Assembly (NCBI GenBank): GCA_902651635.1
Contig: CACRSC010000075.1
Coordinates: 628,390-692,389 of the forward strand
Source: Mastigamoeba balamuthi
Lineage: Eukaryota > Evosea > Mastigamoebida > Mastigamoebidae
Length of the DNA stretch: 64,000 nucleotides
Direction of reading: 5' to 3'
The position numbers and the translations under genes are program-made. Of this stretch, positions 32,377 through 45,234 are shown one piece after another; positions within the stretch are counted from its first letter, which is position 1; every line of letters begins with the position of its first letter. Below the pieces are notes generated by a model, which did not search any database, was not told the DNA's origin, and saw only the letters and a list, made by a program, of their open reading frames with translations.

Positions 32377-35300
32377 TCACTGTGCTGCCATGTTGATGAG
32401 CGAGGGCCTGCGCTTAGTGGTCCTGCCTACTGGGGTGTTGTCCCGCTTTCTGGGCTCCTCTGAAGCCACTGTCGCTGGCACAGTCGCCGCGTTCTGATTG
32501 ACGGCGCTGAGCTCCACTCCAGAGGCGTCCTGGGGCACCTGCAGGGCCACTGCGTCCACCCGCAGCGGCATGATCGACATCATCGACGCCAGCTCGTCGC
32601 TCTGCTCGGGGTCCTTTCCATTGCCGCTGTGGCTCGAGTGCTGCGAGAACAGCCCCGCCGCGTTGCCGCTCCCCACAGACTCGATCAGCTCCTGCGGCAC
32701 CTCAAACGCCCCCAGCGTCTGCGTGCACACCACGTGTCAACGAAGCAACAGAACAGCGAAGTCTCACAGCGAATGTGGCTGGCCAGCTGCGCAGGATCTG
32801 GAAGATGGAGGGGCGCCTCTCGGGCTGCGTCTGCCAGCACCGCTCCATCAGGTCTGCGACCTCGGGCGACGCGTTGGGAGGGGTCTCTGGCGGCCCCAGC
32901 TGCACCTGGCGAATCTCGACAGCGCTGCCAGCACCGATGCCGATGACCCCTGGCGACGGAGGGGCTGAAGGGGTGGCGTGGAGCGAGGAGAGCTGGCTGT
33001 CGGAGGAGGAGGCGAGGGACTGGGTCATGTCGATGGGGGCGATGAGCTCCCAGAGGACGATGCCGAAGGCGTAGACGTCGGTGGCCGGCGTCAGGAACGT
33101 GCCGGCGATGACCTCTGGGGGCTGCCACGCTGCCCTCTTCAGCGCCTTGCTGCTTCCTGCGGACGAGAATGCTCCTCTCTTGTTGCTGTACCACAGATCC
33201 GACACCTTCACTGTCCCCTTGCCGTCCATCTGCAACAGAACGGCACTAAGCGGATGGGTCCCAAACGCTGTTGCTGTACGAGGAGGTTTTGAGAGCAGAT
33301 GCTGCCGTGGACGATGGGGGGCTTGCACGAGTGCAGGTACGCGATCCCCTTGAGCACATCCTGTCGGTTTCCATTCCGTCAGCATCGTTGACCGCAACTG
33401 TGGAGTACGCTCGCTCACAAAGGCCATTGCGACGAGGGAGTAGACGCTGGCGAAGCGCTTCTCCCGCCTGAGGTAGTCGGCGAGGGTGCCGCCCTCCATG
33501 TACTCGGTGACGACGAGAATGTCGGAGCGGGTCTCACAGTAGCCCATGAGCATGAGGAGGTTGGGGTGGTGGTGCTTGTGCAGCAGCAGCACCTCCTCCT
33601 TGACCAGCCGCTGGTCCTCCTTTGGCGTCGCCTTCTTGTCGATCACCCGCACCGCCACTGTCGTCCCGTGCCAGTCCGCCATGAAGATCGACCCCATGTG
33701 GCCCTGGCCGAGGCACTGGCCCAGCTCGATCTCCCCTCTGCGGATGTTGAAGAACTCGACCACTCTGCTCTGCGGTGGGCCGTCAGTGCCCTGCGACGCC
33801 CTCCCGCTCTGCTCACGGCTCTCCAGATGACGACCGACAGGGCGGCGACGCAGAGGATGGCCCCGCCTCCGAGGCCGACGGCGAGGCCCAGGATCAGCGG
33901 GGTGCTGTCGGCGCGGGAGCTCTCCGGGGGCAGGTACCACCGCCCGCAGTCGCCGACAGACAGCACGAGGGGGTGCGGGTCCTCGAGGCCGCGGAGGATG
34001 TAGACGGTGTTGGAGCCCTGGTTGCACCTCTCGCGCGGGCTGCCAGTGTCCCGGAAGGGCCCGAACTGGATGCCGTCGACCACGAAGACGCTCCTCTCGT
34101 AGACGGCGTCGACGAGGTCCTGGGCTGTGAGGTTCCTGGTGGGCTGGTCCCCCTTGGCGACCCCGATGGCCTGGCCCAGGAACAGCCCCGCGATGAAGCC
34201 CATGAACGACAGCCCCCTGGTGTTGGCCGACGACACCCACGTGGCGTAGTCTGCCCGCAGCCGCGACGTGGTGGCGAAGCTGCTCAGGGGCGGGTACGGC
34301 CTGATGACGTGCGTCATCTCCGGCGCAGTCGAGTTGGCGACGGGGCCGCCGCTGCCGCCCTGCACGCTCTCCGCCATCGAGTTGAGCAGGCGCACGGTCC
34401 TCGACAAGGGCACTGCGCTGTCGTCGAGCTGGCCGCCGAGGACCAGGTAGGCGTCGAAGGTCCCCTCTGTCCTCCGGATGTAGCTCGCAGCGTCCCCGGT
34501 GACCTCGTCGTACCGGATCCCTCTGCTGAGCTGCAGAGCTGCGTCAGCACAACGTGGAGGGTGTTGCGCACGCGCACGCTGAGGTTGCTGCGGATGGTGC
34601 GCAGGCCATCGGAGCACTGCCTTGTGAACTGCGAGTCGTCGTTCCTGATGGCCGCAAAGTGCCTCACGCCCCTTTGAGAGAACCACAGGAAGGCGGCCAT
34701 CATCTCGTCGTAGGCCGTGGGGAACAGGTTGATGACCATCCTGCGGGGAGGATGCAACGTGAGCACAGCAGCGCGACGCTTGGGAACACACAGGGGAGGG
34801 GCGGCTGGCTGACTTGTGGAACGGGCGGGTCAGCGAGAAGTACGAGGGCACGGGGGCGATGGTGGCCACGTCCTTGTAGACACCGGCGAAGCTGGGGTCC
34901 CTGAGCTCCGTGACCAGCATCGCGATGACCTCGCTGGCCTCGAGGTCCCTCGCCGAGTCGTCGATGGTCCCGAAGCGCGACTTGAGCAGCACGCTGCTGG
35001 CCCCCTCGGAGTTGAAGTCGTTGATGGCGCCCAGCAGCCCCATGCGGGCCACCGACTCGTACCCGTCGTAGTCCCTGTCGTCGAACGAGCCCACGATCGT
35101 CACCAGGCCCTTCTGAGACCAGTCGGGCGCCCTGCAGCCGGCGAACCTGAGGTCCAGGCTGGGCATCGGCGTCTGCGTGCCGTTGCCCGCGTTGTAGAGC
35201 GTCACGAAGACCTCGTGGACGCCCTGGTTGCACGCGTCCCCCTCGCCCTGCGTGTTGGCCCCGCCGCTCATCCCGCCGTCGCCGTAGGGCCCCAGCGCCA

Positions 35301-37075
35301 CGCCCAGCACGTCGAACCGGCGCACATCGACGAAGACGGTGTTGAGGAAGGCCCAGCGGGTCAGGGGCAGGCCGTTGCGGGCGACGGCCTTCTGGGCGAC
35401 CTGGTAGATGAACCAGCCCGTCAGGTACCCCTCCAGCGCCATGTGCGACTTGTCCCGCGCCGCCGACGCTCTGAACATNGGTGTTGAGGAAGGCCCAGCG
35501 GGTCAGGGGCAGGCCGTTGCGGGCGACGGCCTTCTGGGCGACCTGGTAGATGAACCAGCCCGTCAGGTACCCCTCCAGCGCCATGTGCGACTTGTCCCGC
35601 GCCGCCGACGCTCTGAACATGCGCAGCAGCGGGGCCGCCCGCTCGAGGTCGCCGGGCTGGGGGAAGGGCATGTTCTGCGTGAAGTACATCGCGGTGTTGC
35701 TGGCGGCCAGCAGCGCCTTGGTCTCTCTGCTCAGCTTCGCCTCGAGGTCCTCAGGCGTCGTCCACGCCACGAAGAACAGCATGAGGACCTGGTGGCTGCT
35801 GCGTGCCATCTTCGTGACGAGCTCCGCTGTGGTGTTGGGCGTGGTGCCCACGATGAGCGCCCTTACCGTTCCATTCGCGAACACCGCGTCGATCGTCTGG
35901 TCCACCTCCGCGTCTGTGTGGCTGCGGCGGCGGATTGTCAGAGCGACACCGGGGAAAGGGAGCTCGCGGATGACGTGTGCCAGGACGCAGGGCTCTCAGC
36001 GTCAGCGAGAACTACGTCTCAGGGCGACACCGGGAAGGGAGCGCGCTGGGACACAACCTTGCGTTGATCATGGAGGAGGAGACGAGGCCTGTGCGGCCCG
36101 TGAGGAACTCGAGGGAGAGGTTCGTGTAGTTTTGAGCCCAGCGGTCGAAGGGCATGTCGTGCGTGACCATCCCGACGCTCGAGAGGACCTCCCAGTCGTG
36201 CGAGAGCACCGAGAGCACCGTGTTGAGCTCGTCGAGGCCCGACGCCCGCACGTTCACCACAAACGGGAGCTGCACGCTTCGGATGACGCCGTCTGCCCCT
36301 GCACGCCGTCCGCACGCACGCCGCTCAGTCGCAACGTAGCATCGCCAGGGAAGGGGGTGTAGCAGGCTAGCAGTGGATCGCGAAAAAGCCACATATGACG
36401 TATTTGCGTGTATTCTAGCCGGAAAGGGAGTGAAATTGTGTGCCCGAGAGTTTCTGCGTTGCTTCTCGTGATGCAGAGCTTTGCAGCGCGACCGGAGTGC
36501 GCACCCTGGCTGGTGTAGTCGGCGGCGAGCCTCGAGACGTTCCGCAGGGCCGGGCTGGGCGAGAGCGTCCCCACGAGGGGCACAGATTGGCCCCTGAGGT
36601 AGGCGAGCAGCTCCTCCTCCGTGCTGCTCTTCCCCGTCGACGCAGCGATCATGAACGCACAGTCATGCTCCACGAGCCTGTGGATGTTCGCCACCAGTTG
36701 TCCCTTCCTCGCGCGCGGCACCCGTCAGCCTCTTTGTTTGCCGCTTTTCGGGGTTTCGTCCCTGAAAAATTGATAGAGAAAAGACTCGCAAGTGCAGAAC
36801 AAAATGCACCAAGGGTTGAAAACTCGCCGGCACGAGCGGACCTCGTCTGTGTGGTTGTAGCTCACGAGCTTCAGGGGCACCGTGGTGAGCCTGCTGGCCT
36901 CGTCGATGGCGGCCTGGAGGCCCTGGTGCGCGCCCTGCTCGGCCTGCGACATGCCCACAGACTGCCCTATCACGATGTCCGTGACGCCCTCGCACCTCAT
37001 CAGCCTGCCCGGCTCCGCTGCCCGCGCGAGCGCCAGGGCGAGGCACGCCAAGAGCTGCAGCTCTCCTGACAGCAT
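32377..37075 (-). CDS. Receptor A: type-1 PBP-like ectodomain, TM, intracellular pseudokinase
   Basis: ATG 37075, about ten exons, stop 32379-32377. A signal peptide (LQLLACLALALARA) is followed by VIGQSVGMSQAEQG and QGLQAAIDEASRL, the opening of a type-1 periplasmic-binding fold. MALEGYLTGWFIYQ is also typical of such folds. A single TM helix (ILGLAVGLGGGAILCVAAL) leads into a TKL-like kinase domain. The Gly loop is intact (LGQGHMGSI), but the beta-3 Lys is Arg (VAVRVID), HRDLKxxN is HGSICSQN and DFG is DLW. APE (WQPPEVI) and DVYAFGIVLWEL remain. A phosphotransfer-dead, signal-relaying role is inferred. A 112-residue tail holds SMMSIMPLRVDAVALQVP, shared by all three copies. The ectodomain exon contains an assembly duplication (35338-35620) that must be collapsed to read through. 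Confidence 0.82.
35338..35620. repeat. Exact 141-bp direct duplication around a single N
   Basis: 35338-35478 and 35480-35620 are identical, separated by the lone N at 35479. They lie inside the ectodomain exon of receptor A. Copies B and C have the segment once. This looks like two contig ends joined without merging their overlap, not biology. Confidence 0.9.
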
Positions 37076-37639
37076 TGGGGATGTAAGAGTTGTGACGCGT
37101 ATCTTGAGGGGGCAGCAGCATCGAATCTTCGCTGCGAGTTGCTTTCCGGAATAGAAGGGAGGTTCACTGCCTTTATCCCTGCGGAGAGGAAAGACTTCCA
37201 TAAACGGCGCTGTGCAGTCAAGCATCTGCACGCATCCGTGCTCACTGATCTTGGAAAGACACTTCCGTCGCTACATAGCAACTCCTGGGAGTCCTGGGTG
37301 TAGTGGTGTTGGGACACACCGGTGCTCCGCAAAAACAAATCATAAGTGAGTGCACATTTGATTGGATTCCGGTTGGACATGAACACAGGATAAGGCTGAA
37401 CAATCAACGAACGCTCGGGGACATTTTCCTCATCCTTTTGGCCAATGAGCCGAGTACCTCAACAGTGCATTTCCTGGGGAGCTCAGCTCATCCCCCCGGG
37501 CGGCGAGGAGCGCCAGCTGCAAGCGAGCAAGGGGCTGCCCGTGCCAGCGCAAGTCGCCGGTGCTGCCGGAAGGGGCAGCAGCGCGCAACCGTGACGAGGG
37601 GGCGCAGAAGTCCCCCTGGTCACTGGGGCCAAGGCGGTG
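37076..37639. other. Receptor A upstream region
   Basis: Contains the 5' flank of receptor A. No gene is supported. The GC-rich part from about 37480 may include decayed N-lobe sequence of the plus-strand kinase remnant that follows. Confidence 0.35.
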
Positions 37640-38501
37640 GCCGCAGCGGGGGCTGGAGCAGCGCCTCACCCGTCTCACAAGCAGGGCTCCAGCCGCCATC
37701 AGCAGCAGGATCGACGTCGAGGAGCTACACTAGCTGCTGAGGCTCATGAACCCGCGGATCACGTTGCCCGACACGAACCGCCTCCGCCACGACGTAGGCA
37801 CTCACTGCGGCGGCCCCGGAAGCTCGCACGTGACGATGGACGAGTTCTTGCAGATCTGCCCTCTCTCCAATGTAATTTGTGTGGGCGGCAGAACAATCTC
37901 TATAACAAAGCAGCACACCATCTGATATGTGTTGTGATACGTGATGAGGCCATTCTGCCATGTAACTCACTTTCTATCTTGGGCGAACACAGGGATGGCG
38001 TACCTGCACTCGCTGAGCCCACCGATCGTCCACAGAGACCTGAAGCCCATGAACAACCTCGTCGATAGAGAGCAGCAGGTGCAAGCTGATCGACTTTGGC
38101 CTCTCATGCGTCGCACGACCACCTGACTGGCGCCATCGGCACTTCCATCTGGTGCTGCTCATTATCCTCGGTTATAATCTGCATCTGATGCGTCAGACAC
38201 CAGGATGGCGCCAGAGGTGTTTCGCAACGAGCCGTACACCGAGAAAGTGGACGTGTACACCTTCGCCCTCGCAGTGGCCAAGGTCTTCACGCACCAGACG
38301 CCGTTCCTCGAAATGAAGTTCGACCAGCTCAAGGAGGCCGTGGGCCTCAAGGGCATCCGCCCCCAGTTGCCGGAGACAGTGCCTTTAGCGGTCAGGGACC
38401 TTGTGCAGCAGTGCTGGTCCCAGGACCCTGTGCAGCGGCCGTCATTCAAGGCCATAATCTCTTCCTCTTTACAGCAACAACGCCAGCCTGACTTAGCTTA
38501 G
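37640..38501 (+). pseudogene. Decayed TKL-type protein kinase (opposite strand within the receptor array)
   Basis: Unlike the receptors, this remnant has an active-type catalytic loop, IVHRDLKPMN (about 38024-38055). It also has IDFGLS, a +1 frame away, and WMAPEVF, reached through an intron 38152 to about 38204 (ATC TG|G ATG). The C-lobe to the stop at 38501 is intact: VDVYTFALAVAKVF and WSQDPVQRPSFKAI. Breaks: two frameshifts between HRDLKPMN and the activation segment (one between NLVDREQQV and KLIDFG, one after VARPP). A TAG also sits in what remains of the N-lobe near 37731 (VEELH-stop-LLRLMNP). The N-lobe Gly loop and Lys were not found. It was once a conventional kinase and is now probably dead. 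Confidence 0.7.
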
Positions 38502-40313
38502 CATAAGCAGAGAGGAATCCCGCTCACGCGCAGAGCACACGCTCCGCATTCATCATCAGCGCAAGACCGCGTGGTGAATAAGATCACCGCGCTTCACGCC
38601 ACAACAAAAGCAATGTACCTAGTGTCCAAGTTGATGCTGGCTCGCCTCACTAGAATGAGCCGGCAGCTTTTCTACCTGCTGCTATCGGCTCAGAGTTCTT
38701 TCTCCGTAACGGCGCCGATCCAATGTGCTCGGAAACTGTGCATCATGCACGACAATTTCTGTGCCTGGAATCGGTCCGACTGCTCAGCCGGCGGCAGCAT
38801 CCCGCACGTAGTCCATTCGAAAAGAGCACTGGCTTGTGCATGCCCGACCGGCCAGGATGGACAATCGTTGACTTCGCCTGACATCAAGTCCCCTCCGGAA
38901 CAGTATTTTCTTCTCATCTGTGTCCAGAGAACAAGAGAGCCATGGAGGAAGCCGCTCAGACACACACGAGCTTCCCGGGAGGAGCCGACCGCAGGGCCTA
39001 CTTCTCACTGATAGAGAGCAGCCTCACGCCGTCGGAGTGCGGGGGGGAAGACGAGCGCGAGCAGCAGGGACGCGACCAGCACGAGCAGAACGACATGCCG
39101 CCACCGGAGCCCCGCCAGGAGGCCCGCAGGCCGCGGTCGTCGCACACTCGGTCGCTGCTGGCCAGCAGGGGCCGCAACGATCACTCGCCCAGGCCCGCGA
39201 TGGTGTCCCTCATGCCCGCGAGCATCGAGGCAGCGCTGCAGAGGGTGCGAATGCGACGGCGAGACTGCAGCGCAGCTCACATGACTCCGCTTCCCCGCCC
39301 CCTCGGTTGCCCATAGATGGGAATTCTCGCTGTTCTCGCCCCGCAGCACCGAGCGCAGCAGGCAAAGGGCAGCACAGCGGACTGAGTCCGAGGGCGCCCT
39401 CACAGCAGCAGGACGCCACACGCCGCACACCACTCCCGGAGGTTTCGGCTGCGCACAGGCAACAAGAAAGCGATACGGAGGGCCTCGCGTTGGCCGGAAC
39501 TCAATTGGACGCCTGCGTGGGCTGTGCCACCACCACTTGGCCTCGGGGGACACGGACGGGTGGCCTCGGGCCCCCGGAGAGACTTAGGAGCCAACCCCCG
39601 GTCACGTGCCTCTTGCCCCGATGCGGTGCGGCCCCGGAGACCGCGTGAGCCGGTGACGATGTCCCCGACATGGCGGAGAAGAGAGCGCGGCTTCACTTTC
39701 GTTTCTCTCCCCCGCTTCTCGAGGAAAAACCGGTATGAGTAGCCTAAGGCGAAGCTTCTGAGAAGGCCCCGAGTAGGGAAATAGCATCCGTATTTGAGGA
39801 ATTCTCACGTGCGGCGGATGGAAATACTGAAGTGGAGCCAAACCCGTGCCGCATTCAACCGAGTTTTCCGCCGTGTCGGCAGAGAACGTGCCTCCTCGGA
39901 GGAATGGGCATTCTCCTCGGGTTCCAGAGGTTTTCTCGGTCAGCGGTTGTGTGATACGTCGTTTTCAGAACCGGACGCTGCCCCCGCCCGCCCTCCCCGG
40001 GGCTCACACAGGCAGCACTGATCCTGTCTTCCAGAGGACACGGAGAAGACCTTCTTCTGGCGACGCAGAGGCCAACCTCCGATAAAATGTTCCTTCTGAC
40101 CGACTTTGCTGACGTGGCGACACAACCCCACTTGTGTAAGAAGCCTGAAGCTGCGGGTGAACTCTCACAGACGTCAAGCACCAACTGCAGCGTACCATTT
40201 GAAGGATAAGCGACATTGTTAGCGACACAGCTTCAGAGTAAGTCCTCCTCCACAGCGTAATGAATCAACACGAGTTTATTTCTTCTTGGGCTACGCCAGG
40301 CACCACATTCACT
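38502..40313. other. Long stretch without a supportable gene
   Basis: Between the kinase remnant and the 3' end of receptor B. A minus-strand segment near 39090-39010 encodes a good hydrophobic helix (RHVVLLVLVASLLLALVF) close to a stop, which could be the tail-anchored end of a small protein, but I could not build exons upstream of it. The rest is mixed GC-rich and neutral DNA with no RNA gene or repeat seen. Confidence 0.35.
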
Positions 40314-43300
40314 TTAGCTCCTCACTGACTTCTCGAGCGACGCCCTGCCTCTGTTGGCCAGAGCAGCCACGGTGCTGGCCCTCATCGTGGGTGTGCCGGC
40401 GGATGGCGCAGGCGCAGACGCGGCGTTGTGGTTGAGTGTGTGGAGCACAACTCCAGAGGCGTCCTGGGGCACCTGCAGGGCCACTGCGTCCACCCGCAGC
40501 GGCATGATCGACATCATCGACGCCAGCTCGTCGCTCTGCTCGGGTTCCTTTCCATTGTCACTGTGGCTCGAGTGCTGCGAGAACAGCCCCGCCGCGTTGC
40601 CGTTTCCCACAGGCCTGACCAGCTCCTGCGGCACCTCAAACGCTCCCAAGCTCTGCGCACGCATCACGTGTCAAAGAAGCTACAGAAGTGCGCAGTCTCA
40701 CAGCGAATATGGCTGGCCAGCTGCGCAGGATCTGGAAGATGGAGGGGCGCCTCTCGGGCTGCGTCTGCCAGCACCGCTCCATCAGGTCTGCGACCTCGGG
40801 CGACGCGTTGGGAGGGGTCTCTGGCGGCCCCAGTTGCACCTGACGAATCTCCATAGTGCTGCCAGCACCGATGCCGATGGCCCGTGGCGACGGAGGGGCT
40901 GAGGGGGTGGCGTGGGCCGAGGAGAGCTGGCTGTCGGAGGAGGAGGCGAGGGACTGGGTCATGTCGATGGGGGCGATGAGCTCCCAGAGGACAATGCCGA
41001 AGGCGTAGACGTCGGTGGCCGGCGTCAGGAACGTGCCGGCGATGACCTCTGGGGGCTGCCATGCTGCCTTCTTCATAGTACCTCTGCGACCAGAAGAAAA
41101 CCCGCCTCTCTTGTTGCTGAACCAGAAGTCGGACACCTTCACTGTCCCCTTGCCGTCCATCTGTTTGGGAGGGCAGTTGAAATCGAAACAGCCCTGAACT
41201 CGTGTGATACGGACCAGGAGGTTTTGAGAGCAGATGCTGCCGTGGACGATGGGGGGCTTGCACGAGTGCAGGTACGCGATCCCCTTGAGCACATCCTTTC
41301 GTGTCCCATTCAGTCAGTTTTTGGTGGTGTGGTCTGGCATCTTACGAAGGCCATTGCGACGAGGGAGTAGACGCTGGCGAAGCGCTTCTCCTTGACGAGG
41401 TAATCGGCCAGAGTGCCGCCCTCCATGTACTCGGTGACGACGAGGATGTCGGAGCGTGTCTCGCAGAAGCCCATGAGCATGAGGAGGTTGGGGTGGTGGT
41501 GCTTGTGCAGCAGCAGCACCTCCTCCTTGACCAGCCGCTGGTCCTCCCGGGGCGTCGCCTTCTTGTCGATCACCCGCACCGCCACTGTCGTCCCGTGCCA
41601 GTTCGCCACGTAGATCGCCCCAAGATTGCCCTTGCCGATGCACTGGCCCAGCTCGATCTCCCCTCTGCGAATAATGAAGAACTCGACGTTGCCTCTCAGC
41701 ACCTTCCAGGCCGTTAGGAGAGCATTGCGGATCAATCGAGTACCATTCGCCAGATAATGACGCAGAGGGCAACAATGCACAGGATGGCCCCGCCTCCGAT
41801 GCTGATGGTGGGCCCAAGTAGAAGGGCTCTATTGCGCTTGGGGCTCCTGTCCGCGCTCTCCGTGTCCTGGGGGATGTACCACCTCCCGCAGTCGCCGACA
41901 GTGTACGACGCAGGGAGGGATTCCCCGGCGCCCTCGGAGTCCTCCTGGAGGATGTAGACGGTGTTGGTGCCCTGGTTGCATCTCTCGCGCGGGCTGCCCG
42001 TGTCCCTAAAGGGCCCGAACTGCAGGCTGCCGATCATGAAGACGCTCCTGTGGTAGATGGCGTCGACGAGGTCCTGGGCTGTGAGGTTCTTGTTGGGCTC
42101 GTCTCCCTTGGCCAAGTCGATGGCCTGCGAGAGGAACTTGCCGACGATGAAGCCCATGAACGACAGCCCCCTGGCGTCGCTCTCAGCAGACACCCACGTG
42201 CTGTAGTCGGTGCGCAGCTTGGAGGTGGTGGCGAAACTGCTCAGCGGGGGGTACACGCTGATACGGTGCACCCCCGTCCAGGCAGTCGTGTTGCTGGCGT
42301 GTTGGCTGTCCGCCCGCGCCCCCTGCTGCGCCTCGGGGACCTCTGCTGTGGCGTTGCAGGGGCTGCTCCCCCGCACTGAGCCCACCTGAGAGCTGAGCAG
42401 CAGCAGGGCCCCCGAGTTGCACATTCTGCTCTCGTCGAGGATGCCGCCGAGGATCAAGTAGGCCTCGTATAGGCCTCCTGTTCTCTGGATGGCGTCCGCG
42501 GCGTCCGCGTCCTCAATCTCGTAGGCGACGCCGTGGTTCAGCTGCTCGAGGACGAGAAGCCCTGTCAGACACCACCTGGCACGCAACGCAGCCTTGAACA
42601 CAGGAGGGGCGGCCTCACGTCGGGGTTGTGGCTAATAACGCTCAGGCCCTGGGCGCACTGCGCCGCGAACACTGTCTGCTCGTTCTTGATGGCGCAGAAC
42701 TTCTTGACCCCCCTGTCGTGGAACCACAGGAACGCGGCCATCATCTCGTCGTAGGCCGTCGGGAACAGGTTGATGACCATCCTGCCCGTGCTGCTGTGAG
42801 CTCACCCGCTGGATGGGCAATGGAGGGGGATTGGCAGACTTCTGGAATGGGCGCGTCAGCGTGAAGTACGCGGGCAGCGGAGCGATCGTGGCGACGTTGT
42901 CGACGCTCAGGACGATCGCAGGGTCGGCGATCTCGGGGACGGCGACGGCGATGACCTTGCTGGCCTCGAGGTCCGCGGTGGCCTCGCCGATGGTCCCGTG
43001 ACGCGACCGCAGCAGAACACTGCTCGGCCCCCGCGAGTTGTGGTCGTTGATGGCCCCCAGCAGCCCCGCCCGCGCCGAGGCCTCGTCTCCATCGACGGCC
43101 ACGTCGTCGAACGAGCCCACGACCGTCACCAGGCCCGCGTCGGACCACTGCGGGACAGTGCAGCCCGCGAACCTGAGGGTCGCCTGCGGTATTGGTGTCT
43201 GCGTGTCGTTGCCCGGGTTGTACTGCGTCATGAACATCTCGTGGACGCCCTGGTTGCACTCGTCCGCGATGTTCTGCGTGTTGGACCCGCCGCTTATGCC

Positions 43301-44804
43301 GCCGTCGCCGTAGGGCCCCAGCGTCACGCCCAGCACGTCGAACGTGCGCACGTCGACGAATACCGTGTTGAGGAAGGCCCAGCGGGTCAGGGGCAGGCCG
43401 TTGCGGGCGATTGCCTTCTGGGCGACGTCGTAGATGAACCAGCCCGTCAGGTACCCCTCCAGCGCCATGTGCGACTTGTCCCGCGCCGCCGACGCTCTGA
43501 ACCGGCGCAGCAGCGGGACTGCTTGGGCGAGGTTGTCTGGCTGGGGGAAGGGCATGTTCTGCGTGAAGTACAGTGGGATGTTGTGGCTGTGCAGCAGAGA
43601 CTTGGCCTCGCTGCTGAGGCCCACCTCGAGGTCCTCTGGCGAAGTCCACGCCACGATGAATATCACGAGGTCCCTGCGACCGCTGTGTGCCAGCCTCTCG
43701 ACGATGTCCACCGTCGTCTCAGGGGTGGTGGCCACGATGAGGGCCCTGACCCTGCGTTCGTCAAGTAGAGCAGCTACATTCTGGTCCATCTCAGCTTCTG
43801 AGTACCTTTAATTGTGCGCTGCCGTGAGACAAATGCAGTGAGGAGCCCAGCGCACTCTGCAGGGACGAAGACTGAGGAGACGAGGCCCATGCGACCAGTG
43901 AGGGCCGTGAGGGATTCGTTCACGTATCCCTGGATCTCGTTGTCGAACCACATGTCGTGCGTGACCATTCCGGTCATCGAGAGGGCCTCCCAGTCGTGCG
44001 AGAGCGCCGACAGCACCGCGTTGAGCTCATCTACGTCCGATGCCCGCACGTTCACCACGAATGGGAGCTTCGCGATGCGCACAGTCCCACTGAAGCCTGC
44101 GCGACATGCGTTCGGGGGGCTTTTAAACAAGGGCTCTGGATTGTTGGATTGAACACAATTATCGGGTTGCCTCAAATGGCACATTGGGTATCCAGAAAGA
44201 CACCTCTTGCACGGCACGGGCAGAGCATACCTTGGTATGGGAAATTAGCCATGAGGAACTCCACGCTGCGCAGGGCCTGGCTCGCGGAGAGAGTACCCAC
44301 GAGGGGCACAGTGTGGTTTTTCAGGTACTCGATCAGCTGCTCTCCTGTTCGACTCTTCGCCGTCGATGCCGCGATCATGAACGCACAGTCCTGCTCCACC
44401 AGAGTCTGTACATTTGCCACCAGCTGGCCCTTCATAGTAAAATCCTGTTAGTTGTCTCAACGACATGAGTGAGTCTTCGGCACTGCATTGTGCTGAGCTG
44501 TTGCAATTTGATCTGTGCATCTTAACTGCTCGGAAGAGGCATGCGCGCAAGGGCTTGGGGTCTGGCGAAAAACCTCAGTGGTGTGGTTCAGCTGTACGAG
44601 CTCCAGGGATAGCGAGGTGAGCACGCTGACCTCGTCGATGGCAGCCTTGAGGCCCAGGGCAGCGCTCTGCTCCATCTGCGAAGTGCCCACCGACTGCCCA
44701 ATGACGATTTTCGTCACGCCGAGGCAGCTCGGAGGTCTTGCTGCACACACGAGAGCGCACAGCATCAGCGCGTAACTGGTAGGGCTTGTGCAATCTGATC
44801 GCAT
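40314..44804 (-). CDS. Receptor B: type-1 PBP-like ectodomain, TM, intracellular pseudokinase
   Basis: Paralogue of receptor A in the same orientation. ATG 44804 (MRSDCTSPTSYALMLCALVC, a signal peptide), then VIGQSVGTSQMEQS and GLKAAIDEVSVL. The ectodomain exons are intact: GQLVANVQTLVEQDCAFM, LPFVVNVRASDVDEL, MALEGYLTGWFIYD and MVINLFPTAYDEMM. The TM helix (LLLGPTISIGGGAILCIVAL) precedes the kinase-like domain. That domain has IGKGNLGAIY (Gly loop kept), VAVRVID (Lys to Arg), HGSICSQN (HRD lost), SDFWFSN (DFG to DFW) and WQPPEVI. The tail carries SMMSIMPLRVDAVALQVP and ends EKSVRS. No cyclase or other output domain follows the kinase. The ligand is unknown. This is the best-preserved copy of the three. 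Confidence 0.84.
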
Positions 44805-45234
44805 TCGGGGGGAGTATAAATGAGAATGAGATTATCACGGTAAAGGCGGATCTCTTTATCCAGGGCTTGCCTTCCAAAAGGGCATCTGTTCATTGCAACT
44901 TTGTCTGCTTGCAACCTCGGATATGCTATGGTATCCCCCTTCTTTCGCAAGAAATTTCCTAGTTTGATAATCCAAGGGTTCAATCCAAAGTCATTATTCT
45001 ATTTATGCAATATCTTTCTGAGCTCTTCCTCCCCAGTGTTCCCACGGTAATACAATAGTAACATGAACCCAGGGAATATCATCCGGAAATTGGATCGCAT
45101 ACGCGACAGAAAATCTCTGACACGATGCTGAAGAACGACAAAGGAGATTGATTGAATGCGGAGCGAGGTGTTGAAGATGTGGTTCTTCCTGTGCCTAAAG
45201 GCAGTTCTGTGTGTGCTCGTGGATAGTAACTCTG
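44805..45234. other. Spacer between receptors B and C
   Basis: A 430-bp AT-richer spacer holding the receptor B promoter and the receptor C 3' flank. Nothing specific is recognised. Confidence 0.5.

Noticed and set aside
38900-39316. Plus-strand frame MEEAAQTHTSFPGG as a gene
   Set aside because: No domain or splice support; the minus strand has a better hydrophobic segment, but neither could be developed into a gene.
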